Below the pieces are notes generated by a model, which saw nothing but the letters and a program-made list of their open reading frames with translations, was not told where the DNA came from and did not search any database. The position numbers and the translations under genes are program-made. A stretch of 64,000 nucleotides of DNA from Molanna angustata (Eukaryota > Arthropoda > Insecta > Trichoptera > Molannidae): the NCBI GenBank assembly GCA_963576475.1, contig OY754982.1, positions 10,318,546-10,382,545 of the forward strand, written 5' to 3'. Shown one piece after another: positions 11,335 to 23,700 of this stretch (its first letter is position 1; every line of letters starts with the position of its first letter).

Positions 11335-14035
11335 AAAATATCATGTTCAGATTTATGAAGAAAAGGTGTAAACTTGTTTCCATCGTATGCTCTGATATAA
11401 TAAGAATACTTAATTTATCAAGTATAATTCTACTTTTTACGTGTTTACAATTTTAAACACATTATTGAATGACATAGATTTTTAATAAAGATGAAAAGGC
11501 ATTCCATAACAGTAACTCTTCTATTATTATAGGGCAATGGTTCCTCAATCAATTACAATGATCTTTTTTTTATCTCCTTTTTCTGGAGCGTATAATTATT
11601 TGTTAATTTCGTATGGAACCTATTGTTGTTATGACTTGGTGTCCCAGATAAAGATCTCTTCATTCTTTTGTATGAAGACCGCATTGATATTGAATAAGTC
11701 AATTATCTGTGTGACCTCGCCACGAAGTGAATCATGTTGTAATTTAACTAAACAATTAGAGCATATTCGATTCCCTTGTTTGGTATTATAATTTGAAAAA
11801 CTGTGAGGGTGATATCGTCTTTAGATCAATTATAAATAAATGAAAAAACATTGCGCACTTTCTAAATAAATCTTGTACTTACTTCTCTCGCAGTTTTCGT
11901 TAGATTTTTAATTAACGCTTGGGTATGAACGCAGTTAAGTGAATATTTGATCAACTGTTAACCGAAATTAAATATTTTGTTATTTTGGTAGCTGTGAGGC
12001 CCCGGCTTAGAATAGTGTTTCCAATCTTTTCTTTTATTGTCTTATAGTGTCCCGGGTAATCGAAAATAAAACAGGCAACATTAACATCTCACATAGTTCA
12101 GCAATGAGATTCACCACCTATTATGAATGTAGTGCCTTTTAGGTGGGACGAGACTGGTGTGTGGGAATACACGCACGTGTTGTGCTCCTTTTATAAGATC
12201 GTGCACACCCGCACACCTGTCGCTGGCTACCCCACATTATGAGGTATGCCGTCATGGTATGTGAATGAATGACTGTTATTTTGGAACAAAAAATAAATAA
12301 CTTTTAATTTAAACAACACGTCACATTGTGAAATATGTGTCGGTATATATTTAGTTTTAATTCGATTATTAAATATCCAAGTATTATTTTTATATACAAG
12401 TATTACTTTTATATTTTTTTAAATCATGTTGTGTAACCAATATATCTTTTTAATTCATGTAAAAGGCGTTGAGCCGTATAAATAAATAAATACATAAAAA
12501 AGTATTATTTTACCATAATGTTCACATGAGTTGAAAATATAATTGCAGATGATTTCTGAAACTATTAGATACAACTAAGTCATTGAATTGTATAATCTAG
12601 TACCTATTTAATAAATTAACTTACATCATCACGCATGTAATTAAATAAAAATTCACAATTCATTGTTTTACACAGTCAACTGAGAATCGTTGTATGTGTA
12701 TGTCTGGATGTATTGTCTGTCTGATTTTCTTCAAAGACTGGTACACAGATATTTTGTGAGTTTTCTTTTCGGGAGGAAAAGTTCTCGAAATAATTTATGG
12801 CGTTGTCATTAACGCCCATATTATATAGTATACACCTCTTGTTGCTTTCACTCCAACTTACATAACTGCCTAAGTACTTTCCTACCTCCCGTATAAAGTA
12901 TTATAGAGCTAACAACAATCGCTAATGATCACATCACGTGCTCACCTGAACTACACACTCCTCCCCTTCTACACTGCTTATTATCTCCTCTCCTCTACAA
13001 CCTTTTTCAGAACACAATGCCAACGAAATAGATAACATACAAATATTACAATATGTTGATACAAGGAGGTAGGTAGGTTCTTTCAGGAATATAAACATTT
13101 TATTTTTTGTACCATAAATACACTATTGAAACTTGTACATCAAGGATTTTATAATACCGTTTTAAAATGTTGAATATTTCATTGTCACATGATTCAATAC
13201 AAATAACGATTTTCATTGTTTTAGATTGAATTTTTTACAAGTAGTTCAATTATCAATCAGTTCCTGTCAGTCAAATTGTGTTCGCTTTCCATTTTTACTC
13301 TCTCTCCGATGTCATTTCGCAGTACATTACTATGGGGATTGTTCCAAAACATGGCTCGATGGTGTTTATTTATGATAAAAAGTTTTGTTTTCTGTCATAC
13401 GTATTTTTTTTTTCTTCTCCTTTTCCGTGTCAGATCTCCCGTCATTGGCGATCACCTTGGTGATGATTTCTCTTCTTGTGTTGAAGGGAACAATCCTCCA
13501 ATCTTCTTACTCCGATTCATTACTTGATATTACATATCCAGGACATCTTCTTAATCCAGCTCCTCTTCGACTCTATACTGTTATTTTTAGAATTGCATAC
13601 TTATGTTTACCTTTCTCGAATGATTTCAATTTTCTTTTTCCTGGCATTAGTTATTCTCACATTGTCTCGGGGTCTGGTTTTTGGTTCTTCGCCGTCATTT
13701 TGCTTTGCTAAATTTCAGTCTTTCATGTCCTGTCTGCATACATTGTGCCAACCGCGCTTGTGTCTATGATTTCAAACAAATTTAAATTTACAATAATATT
13801 TATGTCTCAAGACAGCATAAGAACTCAAATTCGATTAGTTGACATTATCGTCCTGAAACTAAAGACTGGGTTAAAATTATTGTATTGGCTTAAGCTTGAC
13901 AGTTCCAGAATACTAATATTTGAAAATTCTGTCGATATAAAATAATTGCGGGATCACTTCTTTATCCGTTTAATTTGCTAGACGTGAAACTATAATTTAG
14001 CAAAAATATGATGTCAACGAATAAAAACCAACTAA
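11335..14035. other. No gene recognised; possible LINE 3' ends
   Basis: At 12440-12497 a run ending GCCGTATAAATAAATAAATA looks like a retroelement 3' tail. At 12218-12272 the words CTACCCCA and CCGTCATGGTATGTGAATG resemble the 3' end of LINE family C (CTACCCCGTGAGGGATATGG...ATGGTATGTATG). Both are weak. The long plus-strand frames near 13276-13770 are T-rich and overlap in several frames, without motifs. Confidence 0.35.
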
Positions 14036-14040
14036 TGGAT

Positions 14041-14335
14041 AAGAGTGAAAACCAAAATAACCGACGTTGTCTTAAAGGTTGCCAGGCAGAAGTGGAGCTG
14101 GGCAGGCATGTCATCCGAACCACTCCAGATGGACTAGAAAGTGATGGATTGACGACCTAGAGCGGGCAAAAGGATTGTTGGAACGCCTCAAACAAGGTGG
14201 TCTGATGATATAAGACGAGTGGATGGAGGCGGATGGGTGCGGTCTGCCCAAGATAGGCAGCTGTGGAAGTCTCAGAGGGACGCCTATGTCCATTACTGGA
14301 CGAAGAAGGGCTGAAGAAGAAGATGATGTTAACAC
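14041..14335 (+). mobile_element. LINE C-terminal relic (RTE-like endonuclease-RT)
   Basis: Frame reading gives TKITDVVLKVARQKWSWAG, then after stops a PRAGKRIVGTPQTRWSDDI segment, then SAQDRQLWKSQRDAYVHYW. This follows the family pattern KWxWAGHxxR...R.RGRPxxRWxDDI...AxDRxxWxxxxEAYxxxW seen at the C-terminus of insect LINE polymerases. Two in-frame stops sit around the middle. The relic ends in a GAAGAAGAAGATG tail, typical for the 3' end of such copies. Confidence 0.85.
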
Positions 14336-14435
14336 TTTGACTGATTTGAGTCTTCATTTTTAAAATAAAAATTTATTCATATTCTCGTTTGCATCATTCC
14401 TATTTCCCGCTAGTCATGCCGTAAAAAAATGTATG

Positions 14436-14489
14436 GCGGGTCGAACCCCATCGCTTCTACTCCAGTACGAGAAATGGGGTTCAACTCGC
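14436..14489. repeat. Short imperfect inverted repeat
   Basis: GCGGGTCGAACCCCAT and ATGGGGTTCAACTCGC form a 16-bp stem with two mismatches around a 22-nt loop. It may be a remnant of a tiny MITE or a structured RNA; nothing else in the window matches it. Confidence 0.55.
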
Positions 14490-14959
14490 TAAAAATTCTC
14501 TGAGCCTGTGCGGCCTTAATATACCATTAACAGCATTATGAATATTGTTATTTGTTCAGCATGTTTGATTAAATAAGCTATGAGGAGATATATATGTATG
14601 ATGTTGTGTTTCCAAGTTTAATGCGTACGATATTCGCGTAAGTTAAATATTAAATTACTTTACATTATTGCCCTACACAATATTTGTTTCTGTTATTACA
14701 GACTAGGTACTTTAGATATGTCTGTAGTAAGTTAATAGTTACGATTCTCTCTAGTGGAGGGATAGCCCAAAGGTTGCTAATATCCAACCATTTCATACAT
14801 CTGCTGCTTTTGCCCTTTCATTGTTTATGGTATATCTTACCTACCGACATACATATTATTATATTATAGTTACAACAATAATAATAAACACGTGTTCTGG
14901 ATAGCATATACGGCTAGAGATAATATTAATAATTCGCTGTAAACCGAAACTATCGTTAA

Positions 14960-15495
14960 TTGTGAAATTGGTATTAAATATACAAGTCTTAAAATTGATT
15001 ATTGTTCCAAAGGTTCCTTATCTTCTATCTTTTGTTTTAGATAATACTTCCACAGACATCTTCATTCATTACAAAATATTAAATAATTTGGTCGATAGTC
15101 TTTATCCTGTTGAAAGAATGCCTTTTAATTGCCCGTCTAGAATATCACGCCAAAATAGTCTAATTTACACACCTTATGTCAAGAACAAATTACGATAAAA
15201 ACAGTTTTATTAAACGCTGCTGTAACAACTACAATAATCTTAACCCTCAAACCGATCTATTTGATCTGTCTCTAAAAGAAAAATGAAATTATCGTATTTC
15301 ACCCTTCCAGTTTGTTTTCTAGTTTCCTTACCATATCCTAAAACTGATCAATGTTCTCTTCATGAAAAAACACGAAAAATGTTTATATAATTTAGTGAAG
15401 CATTATAATTGGCTTACTACATTGTTAATTATGTAGTATTATGATGTATTTTGTAAAAAAAACCTTTGAAATAAAATAAAAAATAAATTTAATAA
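14960..15495 (+). mobile_element. LINE C-terminal relic with 3' UTR and A-rich tail
   Basis: The frame to 15198 ends with VDSLYPVERMPFNCPSRISR. A +1 shift then continues as NSFIKRCCNNYNNLNPQTDL followed by FDLSLKEK and a stop at about 15285. The pairing of a CPSRxxR segment with an N-rich FDLSLxxF-like end is the usual last part of many insect Jockey/CR1-type ORF2 proteins. About 200 bp of 3' UTR follow and finish in AAATAAAATAAAAAATAAAT near 15470-15495, a typical LINE tail. It is 5'-truncated and frameshifted. Confidence 0.72.
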
Positions 15496-15499
15496 AAAT

Positions 15500-17545
15500 A
15501 ATCGAAATTCATTTGGAAAATTTAGTCTTGGGAATGGGAAGAAATTGCAGTTGGACAGTGGTCACGCCACTTGATCTTAGACTTTTTGGATACCTACGCA
15601 TATTCAGAATATAAATAAAATTTCCCGCTATGGATGTATCACAAGTCTTACAGTTTTTAATTATTTTATGAAGCATATATTTCCGATGTCAATTTTGTCT
15701 ATTCTCACGTTTAAATAAATATTTTTATAACACTAATCAAAATTTTAATGACGTTGGACTAGCAATATCATGAGTGTGTATTCAAATATGGTGTTAAAAA
15801 GTTAGGTATACTTTTTTGTGACAAGAACGTTATTCCATTTTTTTCTAAAATATTTTTTTTCTACAACTATTGTCAGAATATTCTATTTAGTCCATTCGGT
15901 ATTCCTCTGTCGCCTGTGTTCGGTCAGGGAATTATTTTCTTCCATTGTGGTTTCATATTATTTGAATATGTAAAATCCTATTATAGCTTTGTGGACGGTT
16001 TAGCGTCTATACACGTCTCGTAAGCTCGGAGCTTCGGTTGCGTTGATTGGAGTGTGTGTTTGTTGTATGTATGTCTAGGTTGAACATTACATATTATATG
16101 TATGTCTAACTCACCACATGTAGAATTTCTCATAGTAATGATGGGAATTCTCGTCGAGAGATTCCGGAGCACGTATGACGTCATAATATTGTCAATTTTG
16201 AACTAGATAAGACGAACTATTTTCAATTTATTCTTTCGACGTTCTGTCGTAAGTAAGGCACATAGCGTCCAAAGAAATGCGTTGTAAGTTTTATTTTTTA
16301 TGGAGGTTTCTCGAAATATATGTGAATTAATTAAAAAAACTTTGGATAAATCGTTATTTACAACGATTCGTTCATTATGAAAACCTTCAGTAATTTGAAT
16401 ATTTAGTTTATACATCAAATACATTATCTATTTACGTACATTCAATTCAAAAAATTCTTTGCACTATTTCTTATTTTATTGCTATAGTTTGAAGTGTATT
16501 TGATTTTTGACAAACTATACATCTCAATAGAGGCGAAGTTGGAATTTAACCTACCTATAACAGGTCGTTTTCCAACTTCTTCTCTATAAAGATTATAAAG
16601 TTCGTCATACATATCATTGACTCCCGAAATATATCTATTGTTTTTAAGCTCACGTTTTGCTGAGCCCCACGTTAATAAATGTTATCTAATGCTTGAAGCT
16701 GTGGACTAAATTTTCTACTTTATTTGGAAATTTTTCCTACGCATTGACACCTCTCTGGTCATGAGTATGATGTCACTGTCGATGTTTTTCCCTTACATTT
16801 ATGACTTTATTTCGCCGGGTAATAATATTATACATGTTCTTATTACCCTGCATTAAAGTCGCGTGAGTAAACTCAGTAAAGTAATACATTGTTTCCTATT
16901 GACTAAAGACTAGTGTTAAGCTCGAATACTTAACCACGCGTTTTGCGTCGATTTTCAGATAATTTACACAGTATAAAAAAATCCCAGTGTACAAACAAAT
17001 GGTCAAAAAATGGCACCGACACGTGAACCCTCGTAATATTTGACACGTTATATTTATGAATTAACATAATTTGCTGATTCGTATAACAGTTTTTGCGCAT
17101 TATTCTTAATGCCATTTTGACACTTTTATACTGAGTTAATGTTATAATTAAGTACAATTTTATGATAATATTCCCTTAAACAACTTATCTTGAGAGTGTC
17201 GGCGTATAGCCAACTAACTTACTGACAAAAAATAATTTAAAATCAGAATTCCTCTTGCTTTATCTTTATTTTTTTAATTTTACTAACGGAATTCAGGTTT
17301 AGTTAAACATTTTTTACAGTCCTGTAATGAAATCTTTGGTGATTTTAAGGAAACATTTTGGGCTATCTTTGACCTTTAAAAGATGAATGCATGTTAACTA
17401 TCCTTGCTTAATATGGAAACAAGTGTAATAGTTATCACAAATTCAGATACCTATCTTGAAGTAGGTACCCACCTATACGTATTGTTCTTGACTCTATCCC
17501 TACTAACATTCTTTCAACTTTCTCCGAATTAACCGTCGCGGTTTA
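15500..17545. other. No gene recognised; small hairpins
   Basis: At 16530-16587 the sequence ATAGAGGCGAAGTTGGAA faces TTCCAACTTCTTCTCTAT. These words come from the end of family A, so two family A ends meet head to head in a rearranged fragment. At 16817-16848 there is a 9-bp stem (GGGTAATAA/TTATTACCC). Otherwise the stretch is AT-rich and featureless. Confidence 0.45.
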
Positions 17546-17559
17546 GGTCTTGCCATTTC

Positions 17560-17735
17560 TTCTTTTGAATGTCCTAGATTCAAAAAAATATATCTATATA
17601 TTTTTTTCATTATTTGATTGTCTGATTCTTACCGAATATAATAATATATTTCTGAAGTCCCCAGAACTCTGCTCTCCGCGAACTTCAGAAGGCAATTTAT
17701 TCCATTTGATAGTTCCGGTCCGTTTACACTGAAAC
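17560..17735 (-). mobile_element. CR1/L2-like LINE tail fragment (antisense)
   Basis: The minus strand reads KWNKLPSEVRGEQSSGDFRN and then ILLYSVRIRQSNNEK. The WNxLPxExRxxxSxxxFRxxL pattern matches the last segment of CR1/L2-type ORF2, as in the copies at 5100 and 8085. Only this short part is recognisable. It lies head to head with the separate LINE relic at 17820. Confidence 0.62.
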
Positions 17736-17819
17736 CATGATCAAAGTAAGCCACTTTATTGGCTCTATCCAATTCCTGTGTGAGTATGGATTCTCTTTTG
17801 ATATAAAATATAATGGTTC

Positions 17820-17970
17820 ACACCACAAAGACGAAGAAGACCAGCTGCGATGGATAGATTCTGTCGGGGCTGACACATCCACGTTACGAATAACTTACTG
17901 GAAGACGAAAGCATCAGACAAACAAAAATGGGGGAGGGGAGCTTATGATAATGTGATCAAATGCATTTTG
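17820..17970 (+). mobile_element. LINE C-terminal relic
   Basis: Within the frame 17737-17988 the part EDQLRWIDSVGADTSTLRIT plus YWKTKASDKQKWGR follows the pattern RPxxRWxDxVxxDLxxLxIxxWxxxAxDRxxWRxxV at the extreme C-terminus of several insect LINE polymerases. The frame is open to 17988 but the upstream part is not recognisable. It resembles the relic at 27965 (-) in type. Confidence 0.68.
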
Positions 17971-18343
17971 TTTTATGAATCAAATTAAATTGCTTTTTGC
18001 GTTCTCCCGGTTCACACCCGAAAACGAAATACCCTGTTAATAATCTTGTAATTAATAGCTTCGGTACGGAGCATCGTTAAATTATAAAGGTCGGATTTAA
18101 TTAATTCACCTTAGATCTTGGTGTATTAATACATGTCTCGCATTCATGAGCCCCTGATACAATCTAGAACGTAATGAGTTCTTGCTGCTACTGTTTTGCG
18201 TGTACATATTGTTAATGCTTTGTGTATGTATCACGGGGCCCACCTTCATATTTATTATTATATTGTCTCCGCGTGTCTGTGATTTTCACTTGATAATTTT
18301 CACACTCTTCGGGGCTTATACAGATGCTTTAAAAATTAATACA

Positions 18344-18466
18344 GGGGGCAAGTCTGGTGCGATCGACGAAATCAAAACCCTCGTGATTACCCATATAATA
18401 ATTATATCCATGATATGGGTAATCGTGAGGGTCTTGATTTCGCCGGTTGAACCAGACTTGCCCCCC
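18344..18466. mobile_element. MITE F, copy 1 (about 48-bp terminal inverted repeats)
   Basis: The left arm starts GGGGCAAGTCTGGT and continues to GAAATCAAAACCCTCG and TGATTACCC. The right arm is its complement with a few changes and ends CCAGACTTGCCCC. The centre is about 25 bp of AT-rich sequence. The second copy at 59478 has the same arms with a different centre. It has no coding capacity. The G/C runs at the ends make the exact borders and any target duplication uncertain. Confidence 0.88.
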
Positions 18467-18559
18467 AGATCTTTGGGAAACATACAAATATTCGTATGTG
18501 TGCCAAATGCAGCAACATTGGTACATTGGTGACGGGATAGGCTTCAAGTTACTTCATGG

Positions 18560-20005
18560 ATGATCTCATTACGCCGTACTCTTCAAAGATTCGTCTTCAA
18601 TAAAAATATATATTATTCTCTCATTCTTTGTCTATACAATGGCCATAATAATATATACTTTTTTTCATTTTGTGTACTTTTTTCGTAATATTTTTTATAA
18701 TAATACCCGTGTTCTCAGATTTTTTATCCATAACTCAAAACTTTCAAGGCTCAGAAACATAAATGATTTTTTAAATGATAGGGTATTTTATAAATCTATA
18801 CATTGGCTCGATACGTTTTCACACAATGTTATCACTTTTGTAAAATAAAAAAAAAATATTAATTTATGTAACACTCAATTCAAATACACTGACTCCGGCG
18901 CACACGATTGTTATGTTTAAGGACGTGCATTTTTGTACAATATTTTCAGTTTGTATTTGACCCGCGTACATTGCCTCACACTTTGTTGATTTCCTTTCTG
19001 ACATTTTGAAACATTGAAAAATCTCTGTGTGACTTTTACTGAAAAAATAAACCGAAAATAAGTTCTTTGGAAAACATGTAAAATTAGATAAACATACTTT
19101 TATCAAATAATTATATGATAATATTACTTACAAAACTTATCTACGATTATTTTTTCTGAAAATGTCATTGATTCCAAATGCCATTGAAGTCAAAAATAAT
19201 ATTAGGTATATTTATATTATTTATAAAAAAAACACTCAATGATTTTCACTATTTTACAGTGAGTCTAATAACATGACAATCATCTGTTCGTCCAATTTTC
19301 ACCTTTGAGATTATGACCGTTTATGTTTTTCATTTCGCCATTTATTTTGCCCTTTAATGTTTTGTGTAGGTTTTTTTTGTTTTGCGAAATCGCATTATAA
19401 AAAGCCCGAAAGGTTTTTATTTTGACGCTTCTGTCCCATTTATATTTGTCCCGAGTTATTTTTTCTTCATCCGAGTGGCCCTGTATTTGAATGTTTATCC
19501 GGGGAAATTTACGAGGATCGTTTTATTATTTTTATTGCTGATCAGCACTATGAACGAAAAGCTTTCTTGTCGCCATAACTGCAAATCTATCTTTCTACCC
19601 CAGAATAAGTCCGTGGTGTCTCTTTTTTCTAAACGTATTTCAACGAAACATCATTTCATCCGTTTAATGTGTCTAGTTTATATCGTCGTTGATATTTATC
19701 TTGTAATAACAAACACTTAATTTTTTTTATTAAAGTATGCCCGTACTAATAAAATTTTGATACACAATTCTACTCCACACGTGTTTTAATATCAAACATT
19801 GTATTTATTAAACACGAGGTACTCATGTACGTGTGAATATATCGATTTAAATATGTAATGTTGTTTAGGTCATATTTCTCATGTTAATAAAAGCGGCATC
19901 TTGTAAAGATATCTTATCTCTTCGCCTTCGGTATGTATGTTATCTTCATCGTATACAGTCATTTATTTGTTTTATTATGAAATATCAAAAATAATGAAGG
20001 ATCTT
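18560..20005. other. No gene recognised
   Basis: AT-rich sequence. The frames at 18639-18848 (+), 18864-19106 (-) and 19382-19720 (+) show no known motif and have T-rich or A-rich composition. I see no repeat shared with the rest of the window. Confidence 0.35.
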
Positions 20006-20011
20006 CTTCAG

Positions 20012-20760
20012 TTTTTTTTACTCCTCACTAACCCAAGGGGATATAGTGGGGAGTTAAGATTTCGTAATTTTTAAGGCAATTTTTATTGATGATTATCAAC
20101 GAGTATCATGCTGAGATTTTATTCTGAAATTGTATTACAATGTATCTTTGTGTGTGCTATGTACGGCGTGTTTATTTTACTTTACCGATTATGTACTAAA
20201 TTACTCATTCGATTCTTTTCAAATTTTGCATAATTGTATATCTAATACTCACTTAGACCCCATTAGATTTTGAAGGATATCTGAATAGTGCTTCTCAATT
20301 TTTATAACTGTTAAATATTTCAATGAGAGGTCGGGGCCGCCCAAGGAAGGGATGGCACGTCCATGTGAACGGTATTTTGAAAGACGGAAATGTTAGAAGC
20401 GTGAACAACAGACGAACATGTATAAGACGATGTATGAATGTTGTCGAGGCGATGAATGTATGTCAAGATAGAAGCAAGTGGCGTTCGGTTCTCTCTGCCT
20501 ACCCCGTGAGGGATATGGCGTGATGGTATGTATGTATGTATATGTATATTTCAATGTGACTCCAAGCTCAGAAAACTTAACATTTGAAATTTTTATTTTC
20601 AAATTTGTAAAAAAGCACAACACTTACATAAAATGGCAATGAAGACATATCAAGTTTTCATAATAAAATATTTAAATAAAATAATACTGAACAAACTCAT
20701 TTCATAGAAATGTTGAAAATTTTCCATACAAAAATTGAATTTTTTTTTGAGTGACTTTGT
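20012..20760 (+). repeat. Dispersed repeat family B, copy 1, split by a LINE fragment
   Basis: Two halves, 20012-20325 and 20546-20760, match the uninterrupted copy at 46816-47270 in order. Shared words include ACTCCTCACTA, AGTATCATGCTGAGATT, CGGCGTGTTTATTTTACTTT, TTAGACCCCATT and GAAAATTTTCCATACA. At its start ACTCCTCACTA can pair with TAGTGGGGAGT. It has no coding capacity and no terminal inverted repeats. The gap is filled by the LINE C fragment described next. Confidence 0.85.
20326..20545 (+). mobile_element. LINE family C, 5'-truncated insertion with target duplication
   Basis: The frame 20323-20523 reads RGRGRPRKGWHVHVNGILKD, then GNVRSVNNRRTCIRRCMNVV, then EAMNVCQDRSKWRSVLSAYP and VRDMA with a stop. 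This is the complete last ~65 residues of an insect LINE polymerase, still open. A TATG-rich tail follows. The 11-bp word ATATTTCAATG lies on both sides (20315-20325 and 20546-20556), so this 220-bp piece inserted into family B by target-primed reverse transcription. Related copies are at 28705 (-), 37605 and 58888. Confidence 0.92.
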
Positions 20761-20769
20761 AGTGAGGAA

Positions 20770-23700
20770 TATAGCTTTGGCCACGACTCACTCGTTTTGT
20801 AATGTGTTGAGACTCGTGAAAATCTTCCAAATTCTATATTTCTAGATCCAAACAGCATCACCAGAAGTACTATGGAAGACGTATACCGCATTGCTGAAGC
20901 AAGAAATGAAGGAAAAAATGAAATGGCTACAGTTGATATCGTCCTGTGTTTTGTCGATTTGAAACTATTACTCTTGTTCAGTTTGTTACGAGCTGTTCAT
21001 TAGTATGTACTTACATTTTGTAGCTAAACAAACCGATTCTTACTCAGCTGTATCTCCATTTTGTTTTGTTTTTTAATTTGAAACATTTATTTTATTTTAT
21101 TGATGAACTAACAGTTGATTACGCAAATCAAATCAACAGTAACACAAATGTTGTAATATATTTACGATGCCGATGTTTATTTCATTCTGTAAACCTAACA
21201 TTTGGAACATGTGGTTTTAATGCTCTAGTATGAACGAACTTTCCCTTTTTCCTAGCAAATTTGACTATGAAAACGACCATATCGCATTCATTTTTTATTA
21301 ATTTCTTTCCCTAGATCAAGAGGCTATGCCCACGTTATGATATAATACCTACTTTGAATGACGTAAGTCCAAGATTCGTATCCTAGTTTTAATTTTGTAC
21401 ATTTTTATTGCGATTACACGTGAAGTTTGGTTTGCTATTTTGTTGCTGTAAATTACTTCACCATACAAACGAGAATGCAATAAAAGACAAGTCGTGAAGT
21501 TCTATTATGAAAGGCATCCAGACTTCGTTAATAATGATTGATAAAAAATATATATGTTATATATAAAATGCTGGTGTGAATTTTTGATTGGTAGCCAATG
21601 TACTCCCGTCATGATTTATGCGTTTATTGGATTTGAACCAGCGCTTTTATTGGGGCATTGTAATAAGAGTTTTTTTTAATTAATTATTACGAAACAAGTT
21701 TTGTATTTAGTAGTTCGACCTCTAAATGTGTTAAGATTCATCTTCTCGATTAGGTGTTACGATCAGCTTTCTGTATATATTTTATTGATAGCTTGTATAT
21801 TTTATATCTCACTTTTTATACCATCAATCATCGCATAGTAAACATCTCGATGGAATCTCAAGTTATTATCTCATTTACATTTTTATCAATTTCGTTGCAA
21901 CATGATTATTTACACTTGTGTATGTCGTGTCAATAAAATATCATTTATTCGACAAATTCTTCCACTTTCACTTGATTTTCTGAAATCAGCTTTATCATGT
22001 AATTGATAATTATCCCCAAAAATAAGGTATGGTTAAATAAGATTCATTGAAAATGTTGTTATTAGTTTCACATACCTGTATGTTTTTTTTTAAATATGAT
22101 ATATGACATGCTAGCAATTTATGTTTTATTCTTTCCAGAAACATAATTCATAATTAGGAAAAAATACCAACATGTCATTGTTAATCATACCTAAGATGTT
22201 TTCCAAAAAAATGCTATTTGTTGCTTATTATTATTTTTTAAAATAGATTTTTGTATCAGCATCATCATTTCAAACTTGTTATTTTATAACATTATTTCAA
22301 TTTTACCCAATTTTTTCCGATGTATGTTTTTTCATAGAAAACGGGATATGAATTTGATTATTACATAGCCCTGTACAAACTAGAGATGTGTTATTCTGTA
22401 TCAATGATAATATTCATTTTCTATTACAGATTTCTACTACAGGTTTTCAATTTTTAATGACATTTTATTGAAATCACATTTACCAATACTGAAATCGACC
22501 ATTTTTATTGTCCTGCAATATCAATGTATCAGGGTGACAAAAAGTAAAACGAGATTTAAGATTTCGGTTAAGAGTTATAATTCTTTTGTATACATAATAT
22601 ATAGACATTAAAAGAGAGCCTACACTGATTTTTATGAAAGCAATCTATTGAAATAGGTTAACGCTGTAAATGCTGAAAGCGACGACTGACTGTGTAGGGT
22701 GAGTACCAATCTAGATTATTGTAGAGAGATTCTGAATGGTGAGATTTTGTACATCTTGCTTACTGCGTCAAATGACGCGTAATAATTGGCGGGAAGGCCA
22801 TTATTCACCGGGAGGCATTGGTCTGGAAAATGGGTTCCTTGCGAAGATCTAGATGAGTTCCTTAGCCTAAGGTCCCTTCAATGAGAAAGCTCCGCCCGAA
22901 GATATGTATCATATTTATGACTCCCCAAATAGAAGGCATTTAGAATAAAATCTCAGAGATTTGGAATTTCATAGACATGCTTTGGAGCTTTAACCGAAAT
23001 GTAACCACACGAGGAAAAAAATACATCTCTAAAATTACTTTTACTCACAGCTTTGTATCGTGTCTAATCAAAAGCGAAGGATATAATCATAAAAATATTA
23101 TTTAACTCCATTGCTCGCCTAGAATTCATATATTTTTATAATCTTATTTTATCTTAAGTGTGGTTCTTTTTTATTAAAAAGGTAGTTTATCTTATTTAAA
23201 GGTAGTTCACAGGTCATAATTAGTTATATGACGCATTTATTTATTTATAGTATGGGACATCACATCTAAAAGGTCATCTTCAAATTAAAAAAAAAAAGTC
23301 TAATGACTCAAATTGTAATCGTTTAACTTAATTTGATATTAACATGTAACACATTTTATTTTCAAACAACATCAACTTATATTGTACATCAGAAATTTTA
23401 ATGCAATGGAAAAAGGTTTTTGAAATAATTAAAAAAATATTTCACTAAATTTAGACACAAACAGTATTATTGTGACTCATTGTTATAATTATTCGTTTTT
23501 TTTCTCGAAATGTTATTTTTTTAATAGCGATATCGTTAACGCTCCCCAATTATATACATAGTTCAGTAAATTAAATCGTATTTAATATATGAAGTTTTTA
23601 AATAAATTTATTCCGACTAATTTTATCCTTCTTGATAATATTATGTAGGTATATCCTTTAATTTTAGTAACGTTTCTCCTTTATTATTTTCATTCGACTT

